From Phymatolithon calcareum (Eukaryota; Rhodophyta; Florideophyceae; Hapalidiales), in assembly GCA_977006965.1 (NCBI GenBank), contig OZ345353.1, positions 1,860,001 through 1,924,000 on the forward strand: 64,000 bases of DNA, read 5' to 3'. Of the stretch, positions 51,806-64,000 are shown piece after piece. Numbering within the stretch: position 1 is the stretch's first letter; each line of letters starts with the position of its first letter. The translations under genes and the position numbers were made by a program. The notes beneath the pieces were generated by a model. It was not told the DNA's origin. It made no database searches and saw only the letters and a list, made by a program, of their open reading frames with translations.

Positions 51806-53264
51806 CTACAGGGCGCTTGATGGGGAGAAGAGTAAAAATTAACTTGGTAAACAGGATTCTATGCTGGGCAACAACACGTTTATGAAGTCTCAGAATAGCT
51901 TCCAAATCCATGTTTATCTTTCTGCATGTCAGTCACTCGAGTCTCACTTTGCCCACGGAATGAGGAACAAAGAGAGGGACCCGAGCCGTGAGACGAAAAG
52001 AGCTTCAGGCTCCACTATCTAAAAACAGAACGTGGGCAGTTGATTTGCGCCTGGGGTGCAGCAACGTGATTATGGATCATTATTTAGGCTGCCAGTGGAA
52101 AAGACCTAGTGGCTTGGAACCTACGCAGTTTAATGCAGCCATTGCACATGCTATTTTCACCGGCTGCCTTGATGAAGGGAGCGGTTGACGCGAAATGGAA
52201 TGTGAGGACGTTCTTCGGTCTGTTCTAATAACTGACCCAAGAAAAACGTCATATTTCCATGAATACATAGACATCAAGGAAGCTGTTTTGCAAAGACCAT
52301 GTTGTCATTTTCTGAACCATGAATTAATACCGGAACGACGCCAGGGACGATCTAGTGGACACCGCAACAAGATGCACCCTTCTGGAAATCGTCTAATTTC
52401 ACTGTTGAATGCGATGATTTCAAATTCTCACGGTGTGACTGTGCTCGCGTTTCTCCTCAAAAAAAGAGAAACGATTCAAGGATTGGTCGTCCATGGCCCT
52501 ATGTCCTTCGTGAAAGTCATTTCTCGCAATCCGCGAACGCCTACGCACTTTGTGGCTAATCTAATGTAGTGCACAGCCCACATGACATCAGCGACGCATT
52601 CAATAAGATAGTGCGGACCAGCTCTGAGTTGCTTTTCTTTGTTATCCGATAAGAGAAAGGATTGAAGCACAGTTTTTTGACTAACGAAGGTACAAACCGT
52701 GCTTCAATTCTTCCATCACTTTGTTGAGTCTATTAAGATGGGGGACAGGAGCCAGCGTCCTTCAGAGAAAGAAGCTAATTTTGTAATATGTAATTTATCC
52801 CGATTGATGGGGACAGAGATGAGCCGTAGAGCTCGCATGGTGAACCAGGTAAGGAGATATCGCCTTTCAGCGGTGAGCAATTTGAATTATAATTTCCGAA
52901 CCTCCGTCTGTCGCCAGATATCTGGATGTGTTGATATCAATCTCCGTAGCATGGGCTCTGAATTCTTCTCCTTTCTCGAACGGAGAAACCATCGTGCTTT
53001 ACTGCACTGTACTACACTATTCGAGGATTGAGTGAGAGATATGCACGTGCACAGCACGGCAATCCATAAGCGTACCGTAAAGTATGGCTTGCGTTTTCGA
53101 AGCAAAATTCATGTAATTACAGCCTCTCTCGATCTTTACTCGACGCATGGTATTAACGGTGAACATCGAGAACATGATGTCCTCGACCTGACACGCAAGG
53201 ATGACGCTTTATTGCGTGCAACTACACGTCTACTGCTGAAACGTTAAACTAGTACATTTTGTGA

Positions 53265-54441
53265 CTACCATTCGAGTACAAACCTGTAGCCCTTATTTTT
53301 CCTATTCAACAGCATATCAATTGCCTCGTTGACTTGCTCCATCTTCAAATGCTGTGTCTTCCACTCGTCCTTATCAATCATGCTTTTCACATCACCAGCA
53401 ATAAGTTGCAGCATTTCCTTCATATTCCTTATCCCAGTGACAATAGAACCTGCGATCCGTTGCTGTTGAAAGATCATAGGAATCATATGCGCGCTAAACT
53501 TATCCGTGTCGGCCGACGGTATTCCAACCCGTACATAAGTCCCGTTAATTTTCAAACACTTCATGTACTTGCCAACATCAGAGCTCATCGGAGAAGTCTC
53601 AATTAGAACATCAATAGTCCCCTTGATCTCCTCCATCGCTTCGTCATCCGTCACACAGACAAACTTTTCAGCACCAGCGGATAAAGCCGCATCTCGCTTC
53701 CAAGGACTGGACGAAATGGCCACCACTCGATATTTTCTCAAACGAGCCAGTTTGATCGCCGCAGTTCCGAGCCCACCGACAGAGGAAACACCGATGACGG
53801 CACCGGGAAACCCATAAACTACCAATGGTTCATACACGGTGCCGCCGCCACAGATAAGCGGACATACAATCTCGTTCGGAATTGCTTCAGGGATAGGTAC
53901 CGCAAAGCGCGCCTCAATGCGCTGCACGCGCGCAAAGCAGCCACCCATTTCGTTGTAGCCCTCCGATGAACCACCCCAGATGCCAGACGATTTACCGAGA
54001 TATGTGCCTTGGTAGCCAGCGGAACATATATTCTCACGTCCCACTTCACACATACCGCACGACTTGCACGAATCACGCATCCATCCAATGGCGACACGGG
54101 TACCAACGTCCGGTGTAACGACTTGTGAGCCGCGTTTGGTGACTACGGCAACTCCCTCGTGGCCAGGAAGAAGGGGATAGTCCGTGGTACCCCAGTCGTT
54201 GTTCCGCATGTGAATATCAGTGTGGCACAGGCCGACCATGATCATTTGTACTTCGATCTGCGATGGGAGTAGCGGGGGCAACATCACCTTCCGCAGCTCC
54301 AATGGAGCACCCTACGTTTGGTCAAAGTGCACCGTTAGGGCACTCATATTGATGGAAATCGAAGCGCAAATTAGGGGGTTCACATACCTTGATCGGACAA
54401 ACATAACCCTCGGTCTCAATCGGTCCTTCGTCGCGCTTCAT
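53265..54441 (-). CDS. Cinnamyl-alcohol-dehydrogenase-like MDR enzyme, two exons
   Basis: Exon 1 is 54388-54441 (MKRDEGPIETEGYVCPIK) and exon 2 is 53265-54311, joined in phase to give 366 residues. It is a zinc-dependent medium-chain dehydrogenase: catalytic zinc ligands in GLCHTDIH, LLPGHEGV and CPLICGGGTVYEPL; structural zinc C-X2-C-X2-C-X7-C in CKSCGMCEVGRENIC; nucleotide-binding VIGVSSVGGLGTAAIK. The order and the short first strand match cinnamyl alcohol dehydrogenase/YahK-type alcohol dehydrogenases, which reduce aldehydes with NADPH. The usual second-strand acidic or basic residue that picks NAD or NADP reads AISSSPWKRDAA, suggesting NADP(H). No targeting peptide, so probably cytosolic. 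Confidence 0.88.
54312..54387 (-). other. Spliceosomal intron in the MDR gene
   Basis: 76 bp with donor AAG|GTATGT (54388/54387) and acceptor ACGTAG|GG (54312/54311) on the minus strand. Removing it joins CPIK to GAPLELRKV in frame, restoring the normal N-terminus of the enzyme. Confidence 0.82.
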
Positions 54442-55649
54442 TGCAATCGGTTGCTGATGGTGCACGGAATTAATTCTAGAGGAAATTACTAAAATGACTA
54501 CGTGCACGTAGTTTGCTGTATTTACTAATATGACCACGAGGCACCTGTGGAATTATGATATCGATCATTTCTGTCAGCACTCCGCTCACGGTCCAGTTTC
54601 TAGGTCCGTTCGTACCTTGTGCTCATTTACAGTGATATGAGGTGCCGTAGCCCGAAAATATTCTTTACAATTCTTGGTTTTCCCATCTTTTACGAAATTG
54701 TTTTGCAAATCATGGTCTATCTGCCCTATCTTTTCGCGAAGACAGCAAACTTTCCCTCAATTTTTGGATGACGGCAAATCCAACACAAATTTCTGCCTGC
54801 TCTGACTTCGCGTCTTAGCCCTATTCCAAAGTCAGTTTTGTCCACCCGTGGTGCACTTAACGTATAGAGATTCGAAATTTTTCGCAGCACAAAATTGCGT
54901 TTCACAGCTATTGTGTCACTCAAAAATGGGCTCATCCAACCAAGAGTCTCCATGTCGCTTTCGCATCCATCACGTAGCGTGTTCACCGAGCAAAGGCCCA
55001 TCACGTGCGGGATACTGTACGTAACAAACCAAGGCATAATAAGCGGTCATGTATGGAACTTGTCCAGCCCCAACGGCCCTCTTAGATTTCATTTTGCGAA
55101 TAGATAAAGTTATTTTCTGGTCCGGCAAAAATCAGCTGACCCACTTGCACAATGCTGACAGAACAGAGCAATGTCATAACACTACAGGTGCTTCATGATC
55201 ATTTTCGTAAATATGTCAAACTACGTGGTCATTTTAGTAATTTCCTCTTAATTCTACAATGAGTTGGAATATTTTCGCCGTGCCGTAATCTAGGCAGAAG
55301 ATAATTCAGCAATAACGCATTGCCTTGCGAGCCCCTTCAAGAAGAAATCAGCTTACATTACATATGCTGCTCAGTACGGATTCTTTTAGGTGGGATTTGG
55401 TGGCGGTTGGACAAGAGACATATTTAAATATCATTTAAAAATGCCATTTGTGGCTTCTAGGATCCATTGCTTCGATCGCACAGGCTCAGCGTGTGGCCAT
55501 ACTGATATGATTGTAGTGAACTGGTTCACGCTGGCCCGTCGTGGAGCACTTGTAGAAGAATGAGCTTACAGCTTTTTGTAAATAAAAAGCAATGGAAAGA
55601 AAGTAAACGTTCTATAGTTTTTGTTGCCGTCAGTTACTGTAGTCATTTT

Positions 55650-55840
55650 CTACATTGTAGAAAAAGACTAGATGCAATCGAGCTGCACTTCTTTTTCTGC
55701 TCTCTATCATAGTTGTCCAAGAAGGAAAATTACTAAATAGGCAGTAGAAAGAAAGTGATGCTCGACTGCATCTAGTCATTTTTTACATCTGTAGAGAATG
55801 ATTAGATGCAGTTGAGATTCACTTATTTTTTCTGCCCTCT
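55650..55840. repeat. Three-copy TAGATGCAGTCGAG motif
   Basis: Copies near 55668, 55763-55784 (inverted) and 55801 share (A/C)TAGATGCA(A/G)T(C/T)GAG followed by CACTT..TTTTCTGC. The first two face each other as an imperfect ~35-bp inverted repeat. Confidence 0.65.
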
Positions 55841-55841
55841 T

Positions 55842-55912
55842 CTAGTGTCTAGTGTACCTAAATTTTCCTCTACAGTACTGAGAAAACGTTTAAACGTTGT
55901 CCTCAATTGAGG
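55842..55912. repeat. CTAGTGTCTA ... CCTCAATTGAGG copy
   Basis: CTAGTGTCTA at 55842-55851 and CCTCAATTGAGG at 55901-55912, the reverse order of the copy at 58805-58838, so the two copies face each other. Confidence 0.55.
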
Positions 55913-56811
55913 GCATTCACTTTTTCTCAATTAAACAAGTGTTCATTACTCATCAGCACGTCATTAAACAAGTCATGTTTAATGATGTTAGTGACGACAA
56001 AAACTGTCGTCAAAAAACATCAAGCTCATGGACCTTCTCTACGTGTTAGGGTAAAGCAGTTCCTACAAGTAGATGTGCGACATATGTAAATTAGAGCTCC
56101 CACGCGCGGCACAGGATCCCTTCGGTTGCTGCGAAGGGACCCGACCAGAAATGGGGGTGCAGGAGGCAGAGAAGGCACTCGGGAAGCAATAAGTTTCTCT
56201 ACGACGTGAAAGCCAAAGTCAAACTCGCTAGCGATACGATAGAATGGAAGAACCGTAGGCCCTCGAATCGCTGCTAGCCCCGCTAGGGGAAAGCCAAACT
56301 GAATAAACGAATGAAAAATTAGAGCTCCGTCAAGTTCACTAGAAGACGAGCAGGCAAGCTTGGCATTCTATATTTTTCAATTTTAGCATCAATCTTGCAA
56401 GGCAGAAGGGGTCAACACTCCATCCACAGTCTTCCGTTTCCTCTTCGTAAGCGTCTGAGGACTGCCAACTCCACTCGTGAAACAACTGTTGCGCTCACGG
56501 TGCCAGAGCGACGACTTTCGCAGAGTCGTTTCCTTTTTTCATTCCGCATGAGCTCCGGAGTAAAACAAGCATTAATTAACTACATGCACAGCCACAATAG
56601 AATTATTACATCAAAATGTTATCCACAATTGGACGAGAAGCCAGCGAAGGGAATTAGTAACGATCCTTGAGAACTTGACTGGCCACTGGCCACGCCCTCT
56701 GAGGTGAAGATCACCAGCACCGCAGAGCGTCGCATCGAGGGTAACTCGGCCTGACAGTAGCCGAACAAGTAGAGATTGCCCTAACGAGATATACCATAGC
56801 AGGTATGATAC

Positions 56812-57645
56812 ACGAAGCTAGAAACCCTCCAGACTGGAAAGTTGCCAACTTTCTCCTTCAAGGGGGCACCGGGCACCCTAATGAAATGAACAATTACGAA
56901 TCAAAATGATCAATCTCGAGTATACACCATTTTCTCCAAATTCAGGGCTCTCTCGCAGGCATTGATTTTGCTTGCCAATTTGAGTGCATGCGGAATAGTA
57001 TATTTTGCATACTGCGGGTTTACGGGCATGTCCATTATCCGGCTGACGCCAACAAGGGGTCCAATTTCATGGTTGTGGATGTTGTCTATATTTAGAAGCG
57101 GCGATGTCGGCCCAACGACTCTAGAGACATCATTAACGGACCACCATCTATGCACAAACTCACATGGAGACACATCGTCGCACGAATGTTTCCCAAGTTA
57201 GGATCCCAACCGGGAAAATGAGAAATTGAGAAAATAGGAAAGCCACTATGTCCAATAGAATACCTGCACTTGTGAAGCGATATTCATCCTGAAGGACAGT
57301 TTAACAAGTACAGACATTCTATTGGACATATTGGCTTTCCCTTTTCTCAACTTCTTGTTCTCCCCATTGGGAAACATTCGTTCATCGGCCCTGAGGGCTC
57401 GATTTTGGAGAGAAAATCCATTAGGTTGATTGCAGTTTACCAAGCCTCAAAGAGTTTCATATCCATCTGGGAAGCATTTCGGCACGTTGGACACTTGAAA
57501 AAACGAGTCAGAATAGAACCGACTGAAAAGTTTCTTCTCGCCCAATTTGTTGAGTTACTATTCATTTTGTTGAGGTGCCCGGTGCCCCTTTGACAGAGTG
57601 AGTTGGCAACCTACCATACTGGAGGCTTGGCTGTTTCTAGCTGCG
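56812..57645. mobile_element. Fold-back element, ~830 bp
   Basis: The outer arms, about 56812-56905 and 57555-57645, are inverted and share GGGGCACCGGGCACC, GTTGCCAACT and AGCTAGAAAC at roughly three-quarters identity. A second, inner inverted pair (57182-57260 and 57317-57380) shares CGAATGTTTCCCA, TTGAGAAAA, GGAAAGCCA and ATGTCCAATAGAA. The whole would fold into a long interrupted hairpin centred near 57288. It resembles a fold-back or old DNA transposon; no transposase is seen. Confidence 0.65.
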
Positions 57646-58804
57646 TGTTCAATTTGCTGAAATATTACTGATGTCATTTCGGCAATATTTTCAGATGAGA
57701 CTGGGGCAGCATTACCAAGAACCAGTCGCATCGCGCCCCAGATCCAGTTCTACCGGTTTCGGAGATTTTATCTTCGTCAGTGGTACTGTACACATTGAGC
57801 AGAACTGGATTAGAAGTGTTCCTCCAATTGACAGAAAAGCCCCTCGTCCGAGCCGCCTGAGTCAGCCTGACCTCATGCGCATCACGTGTATGATCAGAGG
57901 CGACGAGATCCGAAGCTCGGTGCGATGCCTGGTCTCATGACTCGCGGAGAGCATAGACCAGAAAGCCAAGAACCTAGCGATCAAAGGTTCTCTGATTTTC
58001 TAAGGAGCTACACAAGACATCAAGAGTCCCTTGGATAGGAAAATGGACAACGGCTCGATATCCTCAGGAGCTCAGTTCGGAGTTGCGCTGTAAGCTGCAT
58101 CTGAACGGCAGGCACGGATGCATCTTCCTGCAGTCGGCGACTTGGTCCGACTTGGATCACCGCTTAATCGTCACTTGCAGAATGTCATGGCTTGATTTAA
58201 CTATCTTGATGGTCTTTACCTTTTGTTTTTCGCGACGGTTTTTGGACCAAGATCATCATTTCTGGTAACAGCACTGAAGCGACCACTAATTTGTCCAGCG
58301 AGGGCTCCCAGAGCCATCGCATTCACTTTCTAACGGTTTGTCAGGGTAATATAAAGTCTACAGCGCTCTGATACTACTACTATGCGTACCCAGAACATAC
58401 ACCTCTCTCCTGGGCAATATACCAAACCAAGATGTCGAATCGGCCATAAAAAACGTCCCCAACCTCAGCAAGTGGAATCAAATGAAGCCTTCTAGACCTG
58501 CTAGCCTGTGAGGCGAATAAAGCAATCATCATCGTCTACGGCACTCTTACAGAGTTGCTACTTTGGTTGATTTGGTATGAACGAGGCCACCGACTCGCCG
58601 TCAGACATCCATCATTCTCTTATCGCGTCATGACACTGATTTGTTTTCGGGGGCAATTAAGTATTTCTCCTCGTGATCAAAAAAATTATTACATAAGACC
58701 TGTTGAAATCTCCGAGCACAGAAGAAAGTATTTCGTTTCTGACTGTGACGCCAAAAAAACAGCCCACACCATTCGCATTAACTTATTTTAACCTAGAGAT
58801 GTTT

Positions 58805-58838
58805 CCTCAATTGAGGGTATCCGTACAATAGACACTAG
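58805..58838. repeat. CCTCAATTGAGG ... TAGACACTAG copy
   Basis: CCTCAATTGAGG at 58805-58816 and TAGACACTAG at 58829-58838, in the same order as at 5020-5053. Confidence 0.6.
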
Positions 58839-58842
58839 TTGA

Positions 58843-58947
58843 AGGTATAATAATGAGTGCTTATTCCCCTATGGGGCTAACAAGCAGTGCTTTTAATTTT
58901 ACCTCTACTTAGATTACGGCAGGGCTTTAATCCTGCTAGCCAGTTAG
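58843..58947 (+). repeat. Dispersed repeat, copy 3
   Basis: Matches 48930-49028 over about 100 bp and directly follows the CCTCAATTGAGG/TAGACACTAG motif, suggesting both belong to one repeat family. Confidence 0.65.
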
Positions 58948-61900
58948 TTGAAGGTACTAGATCCCTGAGACTGTGTTGGGGAAGTCTCAAGGCCCCTAGT
59001 AGCACGACGCGATCATGCATAAAATCACAAGAGTCAAGATTTTCCTATCATGTAGTGCACGCGCACGCACAACACATAAGATTCCCTTAGTTTTTCGCCT
59101 GCGGAAGCGCCCCTCAAGAGCATACAAATGGGCGAAGAAGACATTCAGGAGGCCTTGCTTTCTCCGCCAAACTCCGCAAACAAGAATGTGAAGGAAATTG
59201 GAAGAAAGCAGATTTCGGGAGGATTGAACACGTTCGTCTCAGGGAAGAGGACCAAGGATACACATTGTCTTTCAAACGACGAATCCCCTTTATTGGGGAC
59301 CAGGCGATAGACTACAGTAGAAGGAACAAGTACAGTACCGAAAAGCTGCTCCCGTAAGTCCTAGAAGTGTTACTGAATGTAGTCACTCCTATTCCTGCAG
59401 CTTCTGGCGCCACTGCATCAGTGCGTGTCTACATGGGGGCATTTATAAATAAACAACTAATCAGTTGCTTCAAAAAACATTGTGTTTCAAATATATTGAA
59501 TTAATGTAGTTGGAAGTTGGAGGCTTTGCGACTCGACGAGCCATAACGGCCTCGTTTCGTTTTCAAAACCTGAAACAGATAATGACCAATTCAAAGCTCG
59601 TAGCAGGTCTACGTGCAAGACGCCGTTTTTTTATGTAGCTCTAGGATAGAGTGGAAGAGATGGAGACCTTGGAATAAGCTGTCAGCCGCGCTCGCGGACA
59701 GCACAGAATGAATTGAAAAGACAGATGAACCTACTCAGTCCTGTCTTGAAGGAACCCGAGCCTTGAGGCTCGCGTCTTGATGGAGAGTGTCTTCCGAGAT
59801 ACTCACCGTCTATTTACAGATCATGTATAGTCTTGCACCTCATTGCCGAGTCGTGAGGTGACTCGCACGTGCTCTCTGATAAAGCCTGTTTCATTGGCTC
59901 GATCTTCGCCTCGCGCCTGTTGTCTACCAGCCTACTATCACCTGAGCGATTCTCCGACTCGCATCGTACTTTCCATTCGCTCACCCTCCTCTCCTTAAAC
60001 AGCACCCTTGGTCCAGACTTCACCGCTGACACTCTCCTACCGTAAGCAAAGATTCAGCCCACTTGCACTCTCCCGGACCTTTAAACTGATCTATCAATAG
60101 CCCTTGCAGAACATCAAAGACAGTCACTCACGCCCAGTTGTTCGCACACAAATAAGAATGCAACTTACACCCATTCATGCTTCTTCCACGAGGCCATGTA
60201 GATGCTAGGGCGGAGCCTGAAGTTTGGCCAACAGTGATCGATTTCCGGTGCTCTGGGTTGTGCGTTTTGTAGGACACGCAGTCCCCGGCACCCTGTCCCA
60301 CCTGAATTGCATGTGCAACAAAACTTCCACTTACTCCAGTGCGGACTGCAGGGCTTCCAGTCATAACGACCTACGCCACTGGATGGTTCCGCTCCCTGAA
60401 GAGCATCGTTCCACACCTACACATCACGTCTGAGAACTCCCTACCACAAGACGCGCGCTTCCCACGGACAAGCGAGCGTCGATATGACCTGTTCATTTGT
60501 TGACCTCCCTCTCGTGCCACGCCGAGCAGCCTACGACCTGAATTTCATTAACCTACACTCCGAGCCCTGCGCACGAAATCGCAGACAATGTGGTCACTGG
60601 ATGGTGAAATTGGCTGCACAGAAAGGAGACCATAGTACGGTCCACCGTCTGACGGCCATCAAATCGCTATCTGTCCCCTTACCATGGACATACTGAGGCA
60701 TTGGACCCCAGTTCGATTGCGCCATTCATCCTTGTCCCTTACCAATTCATCGCCAAGGACTAGTTATTATGAGCCCTTGGAATCCTAGGCCGCTTACTAG
60801 TGATCGCTCTGTTACCAGTCCAAAGCAAGTGTCCAGTCTCTGAATACGACAGGGGAAGAATCCTTATGTTTCGCTCAACTAAAAAGCTCGTCTTCAGACT
60901 TACCGTGGCCTTGCTGTCCGGTCTCCTTGGTTCCGCACGCAACAGTCGGACTCCGCCTCGGTTGTGCCAGTCAAAATTCTTCCCGTTAATTCACTCCAGA
61001 GAGAGAAATCTCGCCTTCTGTTCTTTAATCGCGACAAATCAACAATGAGAATGACACTTTCGTAATTTTACATGTGTCGCTTTATTGGCACTATGAAGGA
61101 CGGATCGCTGGCTAGTGGCCTTCAAAGGGATGATCTTCGAGAGGGCATCTTTTTCGCAACCAACGGTGGGACAATTCCAACAAAGTTGTTTAAGGGCTCA
61201 GTTTTGAGAAACTTTTTCCAATCTTGTGTACATGCACCAATTCGCCCAGAGCTTCCACCAACTTCGCCACACTATTAAAGATTTGTGTTGCTAAAAAGCA
61301 TATTTTATAACCTTTTCTCAGTTTGGCAAAACCGAAGAGTCTTGCTGTCTTCTAGAACACGTCATCCTTGAGATGCTATTGTGTCGGCGACTGAGTGGAA
61401 TTTACACTCTCAGCACAAACCACGTTCTAACGTCCAAAATTACCAGTTCTATTTAGATCTGTGCCATTCCTTCCTGGATAACACATTCACATCCTGGTCA
61501 TCTTTCTTCGTTTCTTTATTGCTACGTCTTCTGTTATCCCTGGTCATCATGCCTTCTACATCTGTAGTAACAACCTCCCTGATATTGAAACCCTGCCATC
61601 CATTTGAGCTGGAAATAATTTGGATGAATTTCGAGTCAAACAAGCCATCACGCTCTGGCGGAGCTTCCACTCTTAGAGAAGTTCCATCCATGAAACATGT
61701 CTCGCCAATCGCCTTCAGAAGCGAAGTATCAGAGAAAATACACGCAATCGTCTCTGTGAAACCGATAAGCACAACAACTCTCCCTCCCTCCCAGATGAGA
61801 CCAAGGCAAAGACATTGTACACGTGCAAATGTGTCAGTTGGATCACTGCAGTACCTAGCACTTCAATGGACGACAAGAAGATGACAGCGCTGCGGTACCT

Positions 61901-64000
61901 CTGTCGAGCAAGCCGATCATACGCGGTGAAATGGCCCTCAGAGTGAGGGTACAAAGCCTAAGCGCGCTAGATACCGGATCTGAATCACTACTGTAGTTGG
62001 ACCTAGTAGGACCTTCACGTACGATTTCGCACATTCAGCCAATAGAGACCCAAGTATTAATACATGGCAAGCTCACGACATAACTGATCTGCATTAATCA
62101 TGACTATCCTCGCGTCTGGGTAACAGAGGCCGACTGTGACCACCCAATAGGAGACGTGCACATGGGTGTTAGTATGGTACGACAGTAATCATTATAGCGC
62201 CAGCACACGAGAATCCGACATCACAATGGTAGGAGAAGACCAAACGAGGAAGAATAGAATGAGATAGACTGAAGGACGATGGGAAAGTGATAGAAGGAAA
62301 GACAAAGCGAGTAATAGACAGAAAGGAGGAACAAGTGCAAAGGGGTAGAGACCGAAAAACGATAAAGCCAAGAAAACTCAAAGGAGGAAATCAGAGGAGA
62401 CGAAACGCCCACCTTCGAAGCAATCTCCATAGCTTTCCGGAAATAAAGGTGGTGGTCGTCGTGTACGAGCGCGAGCATACGCCCTGTAACACTGCACAAG
62501 CTCTGCGAGGTGGACGCGAGCGAATGAGGGCTTTGTGCGACTGAAACCGAAAAGAAAGCCGCGGCGGTGCCGCTCGTTAAGAAACTACTCAGCTGTAGGG
62601 AACGCAGGCAGACGTGGACGTGGAGGTCAGGGACGTCTATGAGTGCACAGTGCGGCGGAATGGGCAAACTCAACGTTCTAACACCGGGGTCCAGGTATTG
62701 AACAGGGAGAAGAATGGGGCGAACGAAAAGAAGGAGAGATACAAAGTTATGAGCAATGTCGGCGAGGAAGGGTGTTGACGGTCATGGATGGACCGTGGAC
62801 TTTAAGATGTTTTCACAAGTGGCACAGAGCAGATGTTGAGCGAGACCGTGTTGAAAAGCTACAAGAGGGGCGTCGGACGGAATCGTTATTGTCCAGGAAT
62901 TAGGGGCCTTGGAAGAGCGGTCAATCTTGGCAGGGGCGCACGAAAGAACAACTGGATCTGGTGTTAGATTTCGAACGTACCAACTTGTATGGCCGAAATG
63001 TCAGGAAGGGGTGAACAGCCAAAGATTCTGCATTGTCGAACAGAAACGAAACATTGAGCTTGCAAGGTTCGGACATTCGAGCCGGGATCCAAAGAACTCT
63101 ATCCTCCCCTGCTCAGTGCAAGGGACAAGGATTTTATTCTTGTATCTAATTGTTTTGCGACCTGTCTGTTTTGTGAGTTCAAACCACTTTTCAGTCTTAT
63201 CACTACTACCAGCGAGCGAGCGGTAATACCGAGGAGGACTTTTGACCTGAGTGTCTCTACTGAAGAAGCGCTTGGTTGCGAAAACGGCGCGTGCCAGAGT
63301 AATATGATCGAGCGTTCAGAGAGCTTGTGTGCGACAAGCCCACGCTGAAGTAGCTCTCTGTTTTCAGGAGACTTGCTCCGTGAGGTATGCTTGGACTTTA
63401 ACGCGAGCTGATGCATGATGCGAGTTACTTCAGAGACCCGCGATCGAGTCGAGGAGGGGGATATATGTTGATTTATTTTAAAAGCTCCCAAAGCCTCAAT
63501 TTGAGTAACAGGGCAGCTTCTCGCTGTTTTTTATACTCATCTCTCTACTCTCCTTCTAATATCTCCTTAATTCGAATTTCTCTCCCTGTGAGGGCCCGAG
63601 TAAGTCTCTTGCATTCATATTCCGTTTCTTGGTCCATCTTCATAGACCGCAGTGTACCCGAGTCGAGGAGGCAAAGTGTGTACAGCCGGTCTTCCTTTTC
63701 ATCTCATGCGTTGACTTTGACTGCGTGCTTGGCACTGTTGAGTTGCATTGATTCTCAGGCGACCGTTCGCCCAACTGGGCGGACACAGCCGACCATTCTC
63801 TCCATTTTGATAAGCAGAACAAATAAGGCATGTCGAAATGGAATGCAGTTTGGTGTTTTAGTATAATGTAGCCGTGAGACTTCCTTATCTCTTCGACAGA
63901 TGCCATTCGTATTACTTTTATAGTAAATGCGCTAAACTAATGTATGGAGCAGAGACTTGAACATTTGCTGCCTCCCGCGGAGCACATGTCTGCAAATGTT

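Larger units (their letters stand above)
46570..53264. other. 6.7-kb gene-poor, repeat-rich stretch
   Basis: No coding sequence I can support; open frames are under about 125 codons and without domains. It contains a dispersed repeat (48930-49028, with a partial copy at 49865-49911), and palindromes at 48612-48650, 49098-49165 and a cluster at 51129-51805. Confidence 0.55.
54442..64000. other. 9.6-kb gene-poor end of window
   Basis: No coding sequence I can support. Contents seen: a three-copy motif at 55650-55840, repeated CCTCAATTGAGG/TAGACACTAG motifs (55842-55912, 58805-58838), a fold-back element (56812-57645), a dispersed repeat copy (58843-58947) and a purine-rich patch near 62270-62400. 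A 60-codon frame from ATG 59128 (MGEEDIQEALLSPPNS) looks like the start of a protein but stops at once; it could be a first exon or a relic. Confidence 0.5.

Noticed and set aside
55842-58838. 3-kb transposon bounded by CTAGTGTCTA inverted ends
   Set aside because: The two ends agree for only about 16 bp and the flanks show no duplication; reported as recurring motifs only.
61381-61884. 167-codon plus frame and overlapping 107-codon minus frame
   Set aside because: Neither shows a domain or a credible start, and they overlap on opposite strands.
62221-62673. 150-codon minus-strand frame with hydrophobic runs
   Set aside because: It mirrors a purine-rich low-complexity tract on the plus strand (Ser/Phe/Leu from pyrimidine codons).

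Overview
This window looks like nuclear DNA of a eukaryote with few introns, most likely a red alga of the florideophyte type (Chondrus-like). That taxonomic call is an inference. The visible basis is as follows. Nearly all recognisable genes are single long ORFs; only one clear spliceosomal intron was found (GT..AG, 76 bp). Eukaryotic genes (Nup54, Tom40, nibrin, a cyclin, a BTB protein) sit beside nuclear copies of bacterial-type ribosome-maturation factors (RimM, RimP) of the kind expected for a plastid. TE-rich stretches separate small gene islands.

Layout. 1-6.0 kb is a transposon pile-up: the broken 3' end of a Tc1/mariner transposase, a complete hAT element (TIRs and 8-bp target duplication, transposase frame broken by three stops), a full-length piggyBac-type transposase ending 16 bp from the hAT target site, and a small MULE-like element with 24-bp TIRs and a 10-bp duplication. 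7-10.4 kb holds a secreted alpha/beta hydrolase and a Nup54-type nucleoporin. 11.4-12.2 kb is a decayed homocysteine S-methyltransferase gene, previously easy to miss because its frame is broken. 13-18.8 kb holds a MITE, an SRPBCC protein, a GC-rich tandem repeat and a BTB protein. 20.0-26.7 kb is a nest: a 1.2-kb Harbinger-like element (24-bp perfect TIRs, TCA duplication) split by a very young Copia retrotransposon with apparently identical 203-bp LTRs.

27.5-30.2 kb encodes an 876-residue Fanzor, the eukaryotic relative of TnpB/Cas12 RNA-guided nucleases. Its three RuvC acidic motifs are intact, and it carries an internal basic nuclear-localisation-like tract. This is the most interesting system in the window. 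30.5-46.5 kb is the main gene island: a membrane protein, RimM, a hypothetical protein, Tom40, nibrin (NBS1), RimP, an rRNA/tRNA pseudouridine synthase of the RluA family, a C2H2 zinc-finger frame, and a cyclin fused to four EF-hand-like segments. 46.5-64 kb is gene-poor. It has one confident gene (a two-exon cinnamyl-alcohol-dehydrogenase-like MDR enzyme), dispersed repeats, a fold-back element and a striking cluster of near-perfect short palindromes around 51.1-51.8 kb.

How the genes fit together: RimM, RimP and the pseudouridine synthase all act in ribosome/rRNA maturation, and RimP and the synthase are adjacent on one strand. Tom40 and Nup54 are organelle and nuclear pores. Nibrin belongs to double-strand-break repair. 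No operon-like logic is implied, since this is a eukaryotic chromosome. All calls come from reading the sequence without database searches.
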